Shown in pieces: positions 1-6,234 of a stretch of DNA of 7,574 nt (position 1 is its first letter; the number at the start of each line of letters is the position of its first letter). The translations under genes and the position numbers were made by a program. The notes under the pieces are model-generated. The model was not told the origin of the DNA. It did not search any database and worked only from the letters and a program-made list of their open reading frames with translations. This DNA is from Oscillospiraceae bacterium (lineage in GTDB: Bacteria; Bacillota; Clostridia; Oscillospirales; CAG-272). Location of the stretch: contig SVQJ01000081.1 in the NCBI GenBank assembly GCA_015065395.1, forward strand, positions 1-7,574, written 5' to 3'.

Positions 1-144
1 CTCTGTGAGAATATCTCTGACAGTTAAAGCGCAAGCCTTGTACAGCTGTTCCTTTGTTGCCTCTTCAGGAGAGCAGCCGAAATTTCGCGCGAGCTTGAGC
101 TCGATATTTGCTTTTACTTCGCCGGAGCCGGGTTTCTTATTCAT
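1..144 (-). CDS. glgP: Glycogen/alpha-glucan phosphorylase, N-terminal fragment (runs off the left edge)
   Basis: Only the first 48 codons lie in the window and the reading frame is open to the edge. The translated start has a lysine-rich opening followed by a helix and the segment EEATKEQLYKACALTVRDIL. This matches the N-terminal helix of clostridial GT35 glycogen phosphorylases, where a 'LYxAxAxxVRDxL' pattern is usual. The family uses pyridoxal phosphate to release glucose-1-phosphate from the non-reducing ends of glycogen; the PLP site is outside the window. The gene follows glgA by 44 nt, the same place as glgP in the Bacillus glgBCDAP operon, and this supports the call. The ATG is the only usable start in frame after the stop codon at 163-165, but no good ribosome binding site sits at normal distance (an AAAGG lies 15 nt upstream). 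It may therefore depend on translation of glgA. The identification rests on a short segment plus context. Confidence 0.72.
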   Translation of the reverse strand, partial: MNKKPGSGEVKANIELKLARNFGCSPEEATKEQLYKACALTVRDILTE

Positions 145-188
145 TGTTTTGTGACCATACCTTTACTTTTTGGGTTGTTTTATTTTAA

Positions 189-1631
189 TTAGAGACTGTT
201 ATAGAGAGCCGCATACTGTTCTGCGGAGCTGCCCCATGAGAAATCGGTCTTCATGACCTTTTTGCAAAGCTTCTTCATAGCTTCCTTATCTGCCCAAACG
301 TTGAGAGCCGCCTGGATCCTGTCATAAAGCTCTATTGCTGAATAGTTTGCAAAGGTGAAGCCGTTTCCGTTAACGTTTCCGTTTTCATCCACCCAGTAGC
401 CCTTTATTGAATCATAAAGGCCGCCGGTTTCGCGGGTGATGGGAACGGCGCCGTATCTTGAGCAGATCATCTGGGAAAGGCCGCAGGGCTCGCTCTTGGA
501 GGGCATAATGAAGAAATCGCTTGCAGCGTAGATCCGCTTGGAGAGCTTTCTGTCATACTTGATGAGCGCTCTTACCTTATCCGGATATTCCTTTTCCAGA
601 GTGCGGAAGAATTCCTCATAATCATGCTCGCCCGTGCCCAGAACAACAAGCTGGATATCGTTTCCTGCCATAAGTCTGTAGCCTATCTCCTTCAAGAGAT
701 CGGTTCCCTTATGGGCAACGAGCCTTGAGATTATGGAGAAGACGGGGACCTCATCGCGAACGGGGAGACCAAGCTCCTCCTGGAGGGCCTTTTTATCTGC
801 CTTTTTACCGCTGAGAGCTCTCGCGGTGAAATTCTTTTCGATATCCGGATCGGTCTCGGGATTATAGAAATTATAATCGATACCGTTAAGGATACCGCAC
901 ACCTTAAAGGAAACGCCGCGCAGAAGATCCTGAAGGCCGTGAGCATATTCTGCGGTCTGGATCTCCTCTGCATATCGGGGGCTTACAGTGGTTACCTTAT
1001 CGGCACACTCAATAGCTCCCTTCATAAGGTTCATGCAGCCCTGCCATTCAAGGAGAGAAACGTTGGAAGCATCCAGGCCGAAAACATCGCCCAGGATATA
1101 CATATCGTATTTACCCTGATACTCTATATTATGTATCGTAAATACGGTTTTAATCTTATCATATCCCCAAACATTTTTGAATCGGGTATTAAGATAGATA
1201 ACGCTCAGAGCGCTCTGCCAGTCGTTTGCATGGAGAACGTCGGGATAAAAACCGATATAGGGGAACATCTCAAGCACTGCCTGAGAGAAGAATGCAAATC
1301 TCTCGCCGTCGTCATACTCGCCGTAGAGCTTGCCTCTTCTGAAATAGAACTCGTTATCGATAAAGTAGTAGATAACATCGTCCTTTATAAGACTGAAAAC
1401 GCCGCAGTACTGCTCTCTCCAGCCAAGCCAGACGGTGAACACTGCCTCAAGCTTCATCTGCTTTCTCCAGTCCTCACCCACAGCGTCGTAGAGAGGCATG
1501 ACCACTCTCACGTCGTTCTCCTCAGGGTTCTGAGCCTTATAAGCGGCAGGAAGGCTGCCCATAACATCGCCAAGGCCGCCCGTTGCGCCGAAGGGCATAC
1601 ATTCGCTGCCCACATAAAGAATCTTCTTCAT
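189..1631 (-). CDS. glgA: Glycogen synthase, GT5 family (ADP-glucose)
   Basis: The 480-residue protein has the usual length of bacterial GlgA and should extend alpha-1,4-glucan chains from ADP-glucose in the cytoplasm. The N-terminal Rossmann half (about 1-245) shows the GlgA opening, HANDW at 134-138 and HNIEYQG at 167-173. The C-terminal half (about 246-480) shows ISRLVAHKG at 301-309, with the Arg303 and Lys308 expected to bind substrate phosphates, and SEPCGL at 380-385, with the conserved Glu381. One residue is odd: the donor-binding KTGGL motif reads ATGGL at 16-20, so the position of E. coli Lys15 is Ala (codon at 1584-1586). The ATG shares its A with the stop of glgD (TGATG), and an AGGAAAG site lies 8 nt upstream, so translation is probably coupled to glgD. 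The family assignment is certain; whether the Ala lowers activity is unknown. Confidence 0.96.
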   Translation of the reverse strand: MKKILYVGSECMPFGATGGLGDVMGSLPAAYKAQNPEENDVRVVMPLYDAVGEDWRKQMKLEAVFTVWLGWREQYCGVFSLIKDDVIYYFIDNEFYFRRGKLYGEYDDGERFAFFSQAVLEMFPYIGFYPDVLHANDWQSALSVIYLNTRFKNVWGYDKIKTVFTIHNIEYQGKYDMYILGDVFGLDASNVSLLEWQGCMNLMKGAIECADKVTTVSPRYAEEIQTAEYAHGLQDLLRGVSFKVCGILNGIDYNFYNPETDPDIEKNFTARALSGKKADKKALQEELGLPVRDEVPVFSIISRLVAHKGTDLLKEIGYRLMAGNDIQLVVLGTGEHDYEEFFRTLEKEYPDKVRALIKYDRKLSKRIYAASDFFIMPSKSEPCGLSQMICSRYGAVPITRETGGLYDSIKGYWVDENGNVNGNGFTFANYSAIELYDRIQAALNVWADKEAMKKLCKKVMKTDFSWGSSAEQYAALYNSL

Positions 1632-2767
1632 CAGATCATCTTTCCTTTCGCAATATAAAAGGGCAGATTATCGCTTCCGGCAAGGGTCTTACCGTCGCGA
1701 ATGACAACATTCTTATCGGTGATAACGCAGTTTAAGCTTACGTCCTCACCTGCGCTTGTATTCTGGAGCATAATGGAATTTTTGATAACACAGCCCTTCT
1801 TAACGTGAACGCCGCGGAAGAGGATGGAATTCTCAACCGTACCCTCGATAACGCATCCGTCTGCGATAAGGGAGTTCTTAACGCTTGCGCCCTCAGCGTA
1901 CTTGGTGGGGGGAGTGTTACGAACCTTTGTATAAACGGGTCTTTCCTTATTTCCGAAGAGCTGAGCGCGAACGCCGCTTTCCAGAAGCTCCATATTTGCA
2001 GAGAAATACTTATCAAGACCTGCAATAGTGGAATAATAGCCGTTATAGCTGTATGTGCAGTACTTGGAATTTGCGATAGCAAAGGGGAGAGCCTGGTGAT
2101 AGAGATCATTATATCCGTATGCGATGGCACTGTTGAGCACGGAGATCAGGAACGTTCTTGTGAACACCATGATATTGGTATTAACATCATATTCGCCGTT
2201 CATGATACGGGTATACTCAACGAAATCGGTGATGCGGCCGTCGGAATCGGACATTACGATGGTCTTTGCGCCCTCGTCGGTATTGCTGTCAAGGAACATC
2301 CTCTTGGTTACCACGGTGAGATCTGCGCCGCTCTGCTCGTGCTGCTCGATAACGTCGGAAAGATCGATATTGCAAACGGTATCGCAATCGGAAAGAACGA
2401 TCAGATCCTCATCGCAATGGGAAATGAACTCCATAACTCCCATAAGAGCTTCAAGTCTTGTGGTATAGAGCTGGTTTGCACGGGGATTATCAAATGCGGT
2501 GATGAAGGGAGGAAGGATGATGATACCGCCGCTTCTTCTTGCAAGGTCCCAGTCCTTACCGGTGCCTATATGGTCGATAAGGGAGCGGTAATTATTATGG
2601 GTAACTATACCGACCTTGGAGATGCCGGAGTTTACCATATTGGAAAGAGCGAAATCCACAAGTCTGTATCTGCCGCCGAAGGGGAGAGATGCCATTGTAC
2701 GGCGGGAGGTCATTTCAGGGATATATTTATCATGGATATTGGAAAAAATCAATCCTGCTGCAGTCAT
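1631..2767 (-). CDS. glgD: Glucose-1-phosphate adenylyltransferase, GlgD-type non-catalytic subunit
   Basis: This 378-residue protein is a paralogue of GlgC, the gene just upstream. It keeps the nucleotidyltransferase fold (for example FGGRYRLVDFALSN at 30-43) and a C-terminal left-handed beta-helix (about 285-360). It lacks the residues that do the chemistry. The glycine-rich LAGGxGxRL loop of GlgC is replaced by LIFSNIHDKYI at 6-16, the catalytic GDHIYKMDY is replaced by SDCDTVCNIDL at 126-136, and the FEEKP lysine is Tyr in FVEYT at 182-186. This pattern is normal for Firmicute GlgD, which pairs with GlgC and raises its activity in Bacillus-type systems. The start lies 10 nt after glgC; its GAGGG ribosome binding site overlaps the glgC stop codon with 7 nt spacing, so the two subunits are likely made together. 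The 3' end overlaps glgA by 1 nt. Confidence 0.95.
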   Translation of the reverse strand: MTAAGLIFSNIHDKYIPEMTSRRTMASLPFGGRYRLVDFALSNMVNSGISKVGIVTHNNYRSLIDHIGTGKDWDLARRSGGIIILPPFITAFDNPRANQLYTTRLEALMGVMEFISHCDEDLIVLSDCDTVCNIDLSDVIEQHEQSGADLTVVTKRMFLDSNTDEGAKTIVMSDSDGRITDFVEYTRIMNGEYDVNTNIMVFTRTFLISVLNSAIAYGYNDLYHQALPFAIANSKYCTYSYNGYYSTIAGLDKYFSANMELLESGVRAQLFGNKERPVYTKVRNTPPTKYAEGASVKNSLIADGCVIEGTVENSILFRGVHVKKGCVIKNSIMLQNTSAGEDVSLNCVITDKNVVIRDGKTLAGSDNLPFYIAKGKMI

Positions 2768-2777
2768 TTTCTTACCC

Positions 2778-3968
2778 TCACTTTCTTACGTCGGGTATCA
2801 TTTCACCCGCGCCTACTACCTTGCCGGCAGGGATAACCTCGCCGTCGCCGATAACGCTGACACCGGCACTGTCGCCAACCTGGCCGCCGACGCGTGCCTC
2901 AGCGCCGATCTTAACATTGGTATCAAGAATGGAATAGCTGACAACGCTGTCCTCACCGATAACGCAGCCGCCCATAACAACGCTGTCCTTTACAACGGCA
3001 CCGGGCATTACGCATACTCCGGGGAAGAGAACGGAATTTTCAACCTTACCGTAGATCTCGCAACCCTCTGCGATGATGGAATTTGAGATCTCGCTGCCCT
3101 TGCCGATATACTGAGGAGCAAGAGTTTCGTGACGGGTGAATATTCTCCACTTTTCATCATCAAGAGAGAACTCGGGCTTCTCGCCGAGAAGGTCCATATT
3201 TGCTTCCCAGAGAGAGGAGATGGTTCCAACGTCCTTCCAGTAGCCCTCGAAGGGATATGCCATCATGCACTCGCCTGCGCCGAGCATTGCGGGGATGATA
3301 TTCTTTCCGAAGTCGCCGGAGGACTGAGGGTCTGCCGCATCGCGCTTAAGATAGTCAACGAGCTTATCCTTTGTGAAGATATAGATACCCATGGAAGCCA
3401 TTGTGGATTCGGGATTCTTGGGCTTTTCCTCAAACTTGAATATTCTGGAATCGCTGTCTACGGACATGATACCGAATCTGCTTGCCTCCTCGATGGGAAC
3501 GTCGAGAACCGCGATAGTACAGTCAGCGCCGCTCTTCTTATGGAACTTGAGCATCTTCGCATAGTCCATCTTATAGATATGGTCACCGGAGAGGATGAGA
3601 ACATACTCAGCATCGTATCTCTCGATAAACTTCAGGTTCTGATATATAGCGTTAGCGGTTCCCTTATACCAATCGGCAGCCTTTGCGCCCTGGTAGGGGG
3701 GGAGTATCTTAACGCCGCCGTATGTACGGTCGAGATCCCAGGGGAGACCGTTTCCGATATAATCGTTAAGCAGGAGAGGCTCATACTGTGTGAGCACACC
3801 TACGGTATCGATACCGGAATTGGTACAGTTGGATAAGGGGAAATCTACGATGCGGTACTTACCGCCGAAAGGAACAGCAGGCTTTGCAACCTTTTGGGTA
3901 AGAGCGTAAAGACGGCTTCCCTGCCCACCTGCAAGCAGCATAGCCACGCACTCTTTTTTCTTGAACAC
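2778..3968 (-). CDS. glgC: Glucose-1-phosphate adenylyltransferase, catalytic subunit (ADP-glucose pyrophosphorylase)
   Basis: GlgC converts glucose-1-phosphate and ATP to ADP-glucose and pyrophosphate, the committed step of bacterial glycogen synthesis. The 396-residue protein carries the complete set of motifs: the nucleotide loop LLAGGQGSRL at 11-20, PFGGKYRIVDFPLSN at 33-47, LSGDHIYKMDY at 126-136 with the metal-binding catalytic Asp129, FEEKP at 179-183 with the substrate-binding Lys182, and YWKDVGT at 243-249. A beta-helix domain of hexapeptide repeats follows (about 290-375). The start is GTG; it is chosen because a full AGGAGG lies 9 nt upstream and the protein then begins just before the first beta strand. 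The next Met (residue 10) would cut into the nucleotide loop. It lies 20 nt after the glgB-like gene and 10 nt before glgD, and probably forms a mixed complex with GlgD. Confidence 0.97.
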   Translation of the reverse strand: MFKKKECVAMLLAGGQGSRLYALTQKVAKPAVPFGGKYRIVDFPLSNCTNSGIDTVGVLTQYEPLLLNDYIGNGLPWDLDRTYGGVKILPPYQGAKAADWYKGTANAIYQNLKFIERYDAEYVLILSGDHIYKMDYAKMLKFHKKSGADCTIAVLDVPIEEASRFGIMSVDSDSRIFKFEEKPKNPESTMASMGIYIFTKDKLVDYLKRDAADPQSSGDFGKNIIPAMLGAGECMMAYPFEGYWKDVGTISSLWEANMDLLGEKPEFSLDDEKWRIFTRHETLAPQYIGKGSEISNSIIAEGCEIYGKVENSVLFPGVCVMPGAVVKDSVVMGGCVIGEDSVVSYSILDTNVKIGAEARVGGQVGDSAGVSVIGDGEVIPAGKVVGAGEMIPDVRK

Positions 3969-3977
3969 TTTTGAATT

Positions 3978-3983
3978 CCTCCT
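3978..3983 (-). promoter_or_regulatory. Ribosome binding site AGGAGG of glgC (supports the GTG start)
   Basis: On the minus strand a perfect AGGAGG stands 9 nt before the GTG at 3968-3966. It is the strongest Shine-Dalgarno sequence in the operon and decides the start in favour of the non-ATG codon. Confidence 0.88.
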
Positions 3984-3988
3984 GTATA

Positions 3989-5797
3989 TTATATATTTTT
4001 ATTATATTTAAGAATGACGGCACCCAGAGGGGGCAAGTCAATATCTAACGTATACGGAAGCTTTCCTTCCTTTGAGGGGCGTGATACAACTCCTGAATTT
4101 TCTATCCCCTCGCCGCCGAAGCAAACGCTGTCGCTGGAGAGAAGCTGAGAATACGACCCTTTTTTTGAAACGCCCACCTGATGGGAGCGGATGCGGTACG
4201 GTGTGAAATTAAGTATCACCGCGACCTCATCCCCGTCGTTATCAAATCTCCTGTAGGCGAGAATACCGCCGTGGGCAAGATCCAGAGAAAAGCCGAAGGG
4301 GGAGCAATCCTTTTCCCAGAATGCCTTTTCCCTGAGATAGAGGCCGTTAAGAGCGGCGCAGTAAAGCTGGAATCTTGCATGAGTCTCGTAATCGGTAAGG
4401 AACCACTGGACAGTGGAATTCTTATCGGGCATATCAAACTGACCGATCTCACTTCCCATAAAGCGAAGCTTTTTACCCGGGCGGGTCATCATATAAGTGA
4501 AGAACACCTTGTTCCCCGCGAATTTCTCGCCGTAGTCTCCGGGCATTTTTGAAAGAAAGCTCTCTCCCTGAGAGAAGATATCTCTCTCACTGAGAGTAAG
4601 CACGCTCGCCTCGCCGAAGGCGTGGCGCAAGGGGGAGGCTATCTCATTCGTGCTTCGCTCTCTCTTTCTGAGGCTCATCTCGCCGTAAGCAACCGTATCC
4701 TTGGTGCAGACCTCGTCCCACTTGAAAGTGAAGCCAAGACCGCCCGCGGTGCTCGAGGTGACTGCGATACCGGGGATATCTCTGTCGCATATCATCATAA
4801 CGTCAGGAAAATACGACGCCATAACGCCGTTAAGCCTTTTTATAAAGCCGCAGGCCGCCCTGTCAAGAGTGCCGCTGCGACTGAAAACTGCGCCGGGCAG
4901 CTCCTTTATCGAAAAGCCGTCCACATGGAAGAAGGAAGCAAAAAAGACGATGGCGGATATTATGAAGGACTGAACGCTTCCCTTTGAAAGATCAAAGAGA
5001 CCGTTCTCCTCACCGTCAGATGCTTTTTCATAGAGGAAGTTGCCGTCAAAATGGGAGAGCCCCTGCTCAGCCAGAGAGAAATGCTTTATATCCCATTCAA
5101 GGATAACGCCCACACCTGCCCTGTGCATGATATCCACAAACTCCGCAAATGCAGCGGCATTGCCGAACCTCTGATCGGGGCAATAGAAGCCGACGCATCC
5201 CCCTGCTCCATCGCAGGCGAGAGGAGAAAGGAGCTGAACGTGGGTATATCCCATCTGGAGAAGATAAGGGGCTAGAGAATCGCCGATCTCACGGTAGCTC
5301 ATATAGGAGCCGTCCGCTCGCCGCTGCCATGAATCAAGACGCATCTCGTAAATATTAATGGGAAGGCTACGGGCACCGAGAGCGGAATACTCACGGCTGC
5401 GCCTTTCCATCCACGCACCGTCTCTGAAACGGTAGGTGTTCTCCGTAAGCACCACCGAAGCTGTCTCCGGAGGCACGCCGAAGGAGAAGGCGAAGGGGTC
5501 AGCCCTGTATATCTCTGAGCGGTATCCGATTATCTTGTACTTGTAAGCCGAGCCCTCGACTCCGTTGTTTCTGGGGATGAAGCACTCCCAGAATCCGGTT
5601 CCGGGGACAGAGCTCATGGGATGGGAATCGGACCAGGAATTAAACTCGCCCACCACATAGACCTTCAATGCATGGGGAGCCCAAAGTCTGAAGACATGGC
5701 CGTTATCCCTTCTGTGACAGCCGAAATATCTGTAAGCGCGGTACTCGCTGCCTTCATTGAAAAGAAAGGCCGTTCTGTTGTTTTCCTGCGAATTCAT
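3989..5797 (-). CDS. GlgB-like GH13 protein with degenerate active site (predicted pseudo-branching enzyme)
   Basis: The 602-residue protein is a clear full-length homologue of 1,4-alpha-glucan branching enzyme (GH13_9). It has a CBM48-type domain (about 34-118, with FRLWAPHALKVYVVGEFNSW), a GH13 barrel (about 145-490, with INIYEMRLDSW, YTHVQLL, SKMPGD and FMGSEIGQ) and a C-terminal beta domain ending LPPLGAVILKY. The catalytic positions are lost. In region II, LRVDAV of true GlgB reads FSIKEL, so the nucleophile (E. coli Asp405) is Lys298 and Arg403 is Ser296. In region III, AEES reads CDRD, so Glu458 is Asp338. In region IV, LSHDE reads LSERD, so His525 is Glu404 and Asp526 is Arg405. In region I, the Asp of DWVPGH is Glu234. 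The frame is intact, so this is not simple decay. It occupies the glgB slot of a glgBCDAP operon; glucan binding or scaffolding is inferred, not shown. Residue numbers count from the ATG at 5797, chosen for its ribosome binding site. Confidence 0.9.
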   Translation of the reverse strand: MNSQENNRTAFLFNEGSEYRAYRYFGCHRRDNGHVFRLWAPHALKVYVVGEFNSWSDSHPMSSVPGTGFWECFIPRNNGVEGSAYKYKIIGYRSEIYRADPFAFSFGVPPETASVVLTENTYRFRDGAWMERRSREYSALGARSLPINIYEMRLDSWQRRADGSYMSYREIGDSLAPYLLQMGYTHVQLLSPLACDGAGGCVGFYCPDQRFGNAAAFAEFVDIMHRAGVGVILEWDIKHFSLAEQGLSHFDGNFLYEKASDGEENGLFDLSKGSVQSFIISAIVFFASFFHVDGFSIKELPGAVFSRSGTLDRAACGFIKRLNGVMASYFPDVMMICDRDIPGIAVTSSTAGGLGFTFKWDEVCTKDTVAYGEMSLRKRERSTNEIASPLRHAFGEASVLTLSERDIFSQGESFLSKMPGDYGEKFAGNKVFFTYMMTRPGKKLRFMGSEIGQFDMPDKNSTVQWFLTDYETHARFQLYCAALNGLYLREKAFWEKDCSPFGFSLDLAHGGILAYRRFDNDGDEVAVILNFTPYRIRSHQVGVSKKGSYSQLLSSDSVCFGGEGIENSGVVSRPSKEGKLPYTLDIDLPPLGAVILKYNKNI

Positions 5798-5804
5798 ACA
5801 CGGT

Positions 5805-5814
5805 CTCCCTTCCT
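5805..5814 (-). promoter_or_regulatory. Ribosome binding site deciding the start of the glgB-like gene
   Basis: AGGAAGGGAG on the minus strand ends 7 nt before the ATG at 5797-5795. The open frame extends 17 codons further, to a TTG at 5848. That TTG has no ribosome binding site and would lie only about 8 nt after the predicted transcription start, so the ATG is preferred and the protein has 602 residues rather than 619. Confidence 0.85.
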
Positions 5815-5862
5815 GAAAAAATGATATTGCGCTGTACTGACGCGCCAAAACAACACATATCT

Positions 5863-5891
5863 ATTATACTCCCCAAAGCAATTTATTTCAA
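5863..5891 (-). promoter_or_regulatory. Sigma-A-type promoter of the glycogen operon
   Basis: On the minus strand a TTGAAA -35 box (5886-5891) and a consensus TATAAT -10 box (5863-5868) are separated by exactly 17 nt. Transcription would begin near 5856 and leave an untranslated leader of roughly 60 nt before the ATG of the glgB-like gene. No other convincing promoter was seen between the downstream genes, so this one probably drives the whole cluster. No CcpA-type operator was recognised. Confidence 0.8.
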
Positions 5892-5951
5892 TAGATAAAT
5901 CCCATTAAATACACATATATTTAATAAAATATTTGTAATTTATATACCATC

Positions 5952-5990
5952 CGGGGCAAAAAGCGAAAAAAGCAGACATTTTTCACCCCG
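5952..5990 (-). other. Hairpin upstream of the glycogen promoter
   Basis: CGGGG (5952-5956) pairs with CCCCG (5986-5990), and AAAAA (5958-5962) pairs with TTTTT (5979-5983). A small internal bulge separates the two stems and the loop is 16 nt. It lies about 60 nt upstream of the -35 box and has no U-tract after it on the minus strand, so it does not look like a normal terminator. Its role, if any, is unknown. Confidence 0.35.
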
Positions 5991-6012
5991 AAATAAAGAA
6001 AAGAAGGAGGAG

Positions 6013-6028
6013 AGCCGCGACCACGGCT
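6013..6028. other. Short GC-rich inverted repeat (AGCCG/CGGCT)
   Basis: AGCCG and CGGCT, 5 bp each with a 6-nt loop, lie in the spacer between the glycogen promoter and the terminator of the thioredoxin-like gene. The purine-rich AAGAAGGAGG just before it on the plus strand resembles a ribosome binding site, but no start codon or frame follows. The remainder of the 5892-6053 spacer shows no gene. Confidence 0.25.
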
Positions 6029-6053
6029 TAAGGTGGCTTTCGTTATACAAAAC

Positions 6054-6155
6054 AAAGAAACGACAGATCTCATCCGGAATCTGTCGTTTCTTGTGTAAAG
6101 ACTACAAGTACAGTTAATTATGGTGGTTTGTAGTATAAATTTGAACTCTCCTATA
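6054..6155 (+). repeat. Hairpin-containing dispersed repeat, copy A
   Basis: This copy consists of the AACGACAG hairpin, then CTACAA, then a 25-nt spacer, then GTATAAATTTGAACTCT at 6133-6149. Copy B at 7440-7545 has the same order with a 24-nt spacer and 15 of 17 identical bases in the last block. A further inverted repeat, ACTACAA (6101-6107) with TTGTAGT (6128-6134), lies inside this copy. Orientation is given with the hairpin first. Its outer boundary on the right is uncertain. Confidence 0.55.
6055..6092 (-). terminator. Intrinsic terminator of the thioredoxin-like gene
   Basis: A perfect 14-bp inverted repeat (6055-6068 with 6079-6092, core AACGACAG/CTGTCGTT) encloses a 10-nt loop. On the minus strand it runs into a T-rich stretch (TTTCTTTGTTTTG), as expected for a factor-independent terminator 142 nt after the stop of the upstream gene. 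The U-tract on the plus strand is weaker. It insulates the glycogen promoter from read-through. Confidence 0.8.
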
Positions 6156-6234
6156 AAACGATATATTGCCTTTGGTGTACAACGTAACTACGAGACTTCC
6201 TTATAAAGAGTCACGCAACGGTGCTTTTTATAAT

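Noticed and set aside
939..1658. Plus-strand open frame opposite glgA
   Set aside because: It is a shadow of the confirmed glgA frame, with no family signature.
1631..2767. GlgD as a damaged copy of glgC
   Set aside because: Loss of the nucleotide loop and catalytic Asp is the normal state of the Firmicute GlgD family, so it is not degradation.
1805..2836. Long plus-strand open frame opposite glgD
   Set aside because: It has no recognisable motif and lies antisense to a well-supported gene; such frames arise from the codon bias of the minus strand.
3989..5797. The GlgB-like gene as an ordinary pseudogene or sequencing error
   Set aside because: The frame is unbroken over 602 codons, structural motifs are kept, and the changed positions lie in gapless alignable blocks. 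Several independent catalytic sites are changed by whole-codon differences.
5798..5848. A 17-codon N-terminal extension of the GlgB-like protein from a TTG start
   Set aside because: The TTG has no ribosome binding site and would be only about 8 nt from the predicted transcription start, whereas the ATG at 5797 has AGGAAGGGAG at 7 nt.
6001..6040. A small gene on the plus strand after AAGAAGGAGG
   Set aside because: No start codon follows at a suitable distance and no frame of meaningful length opens.
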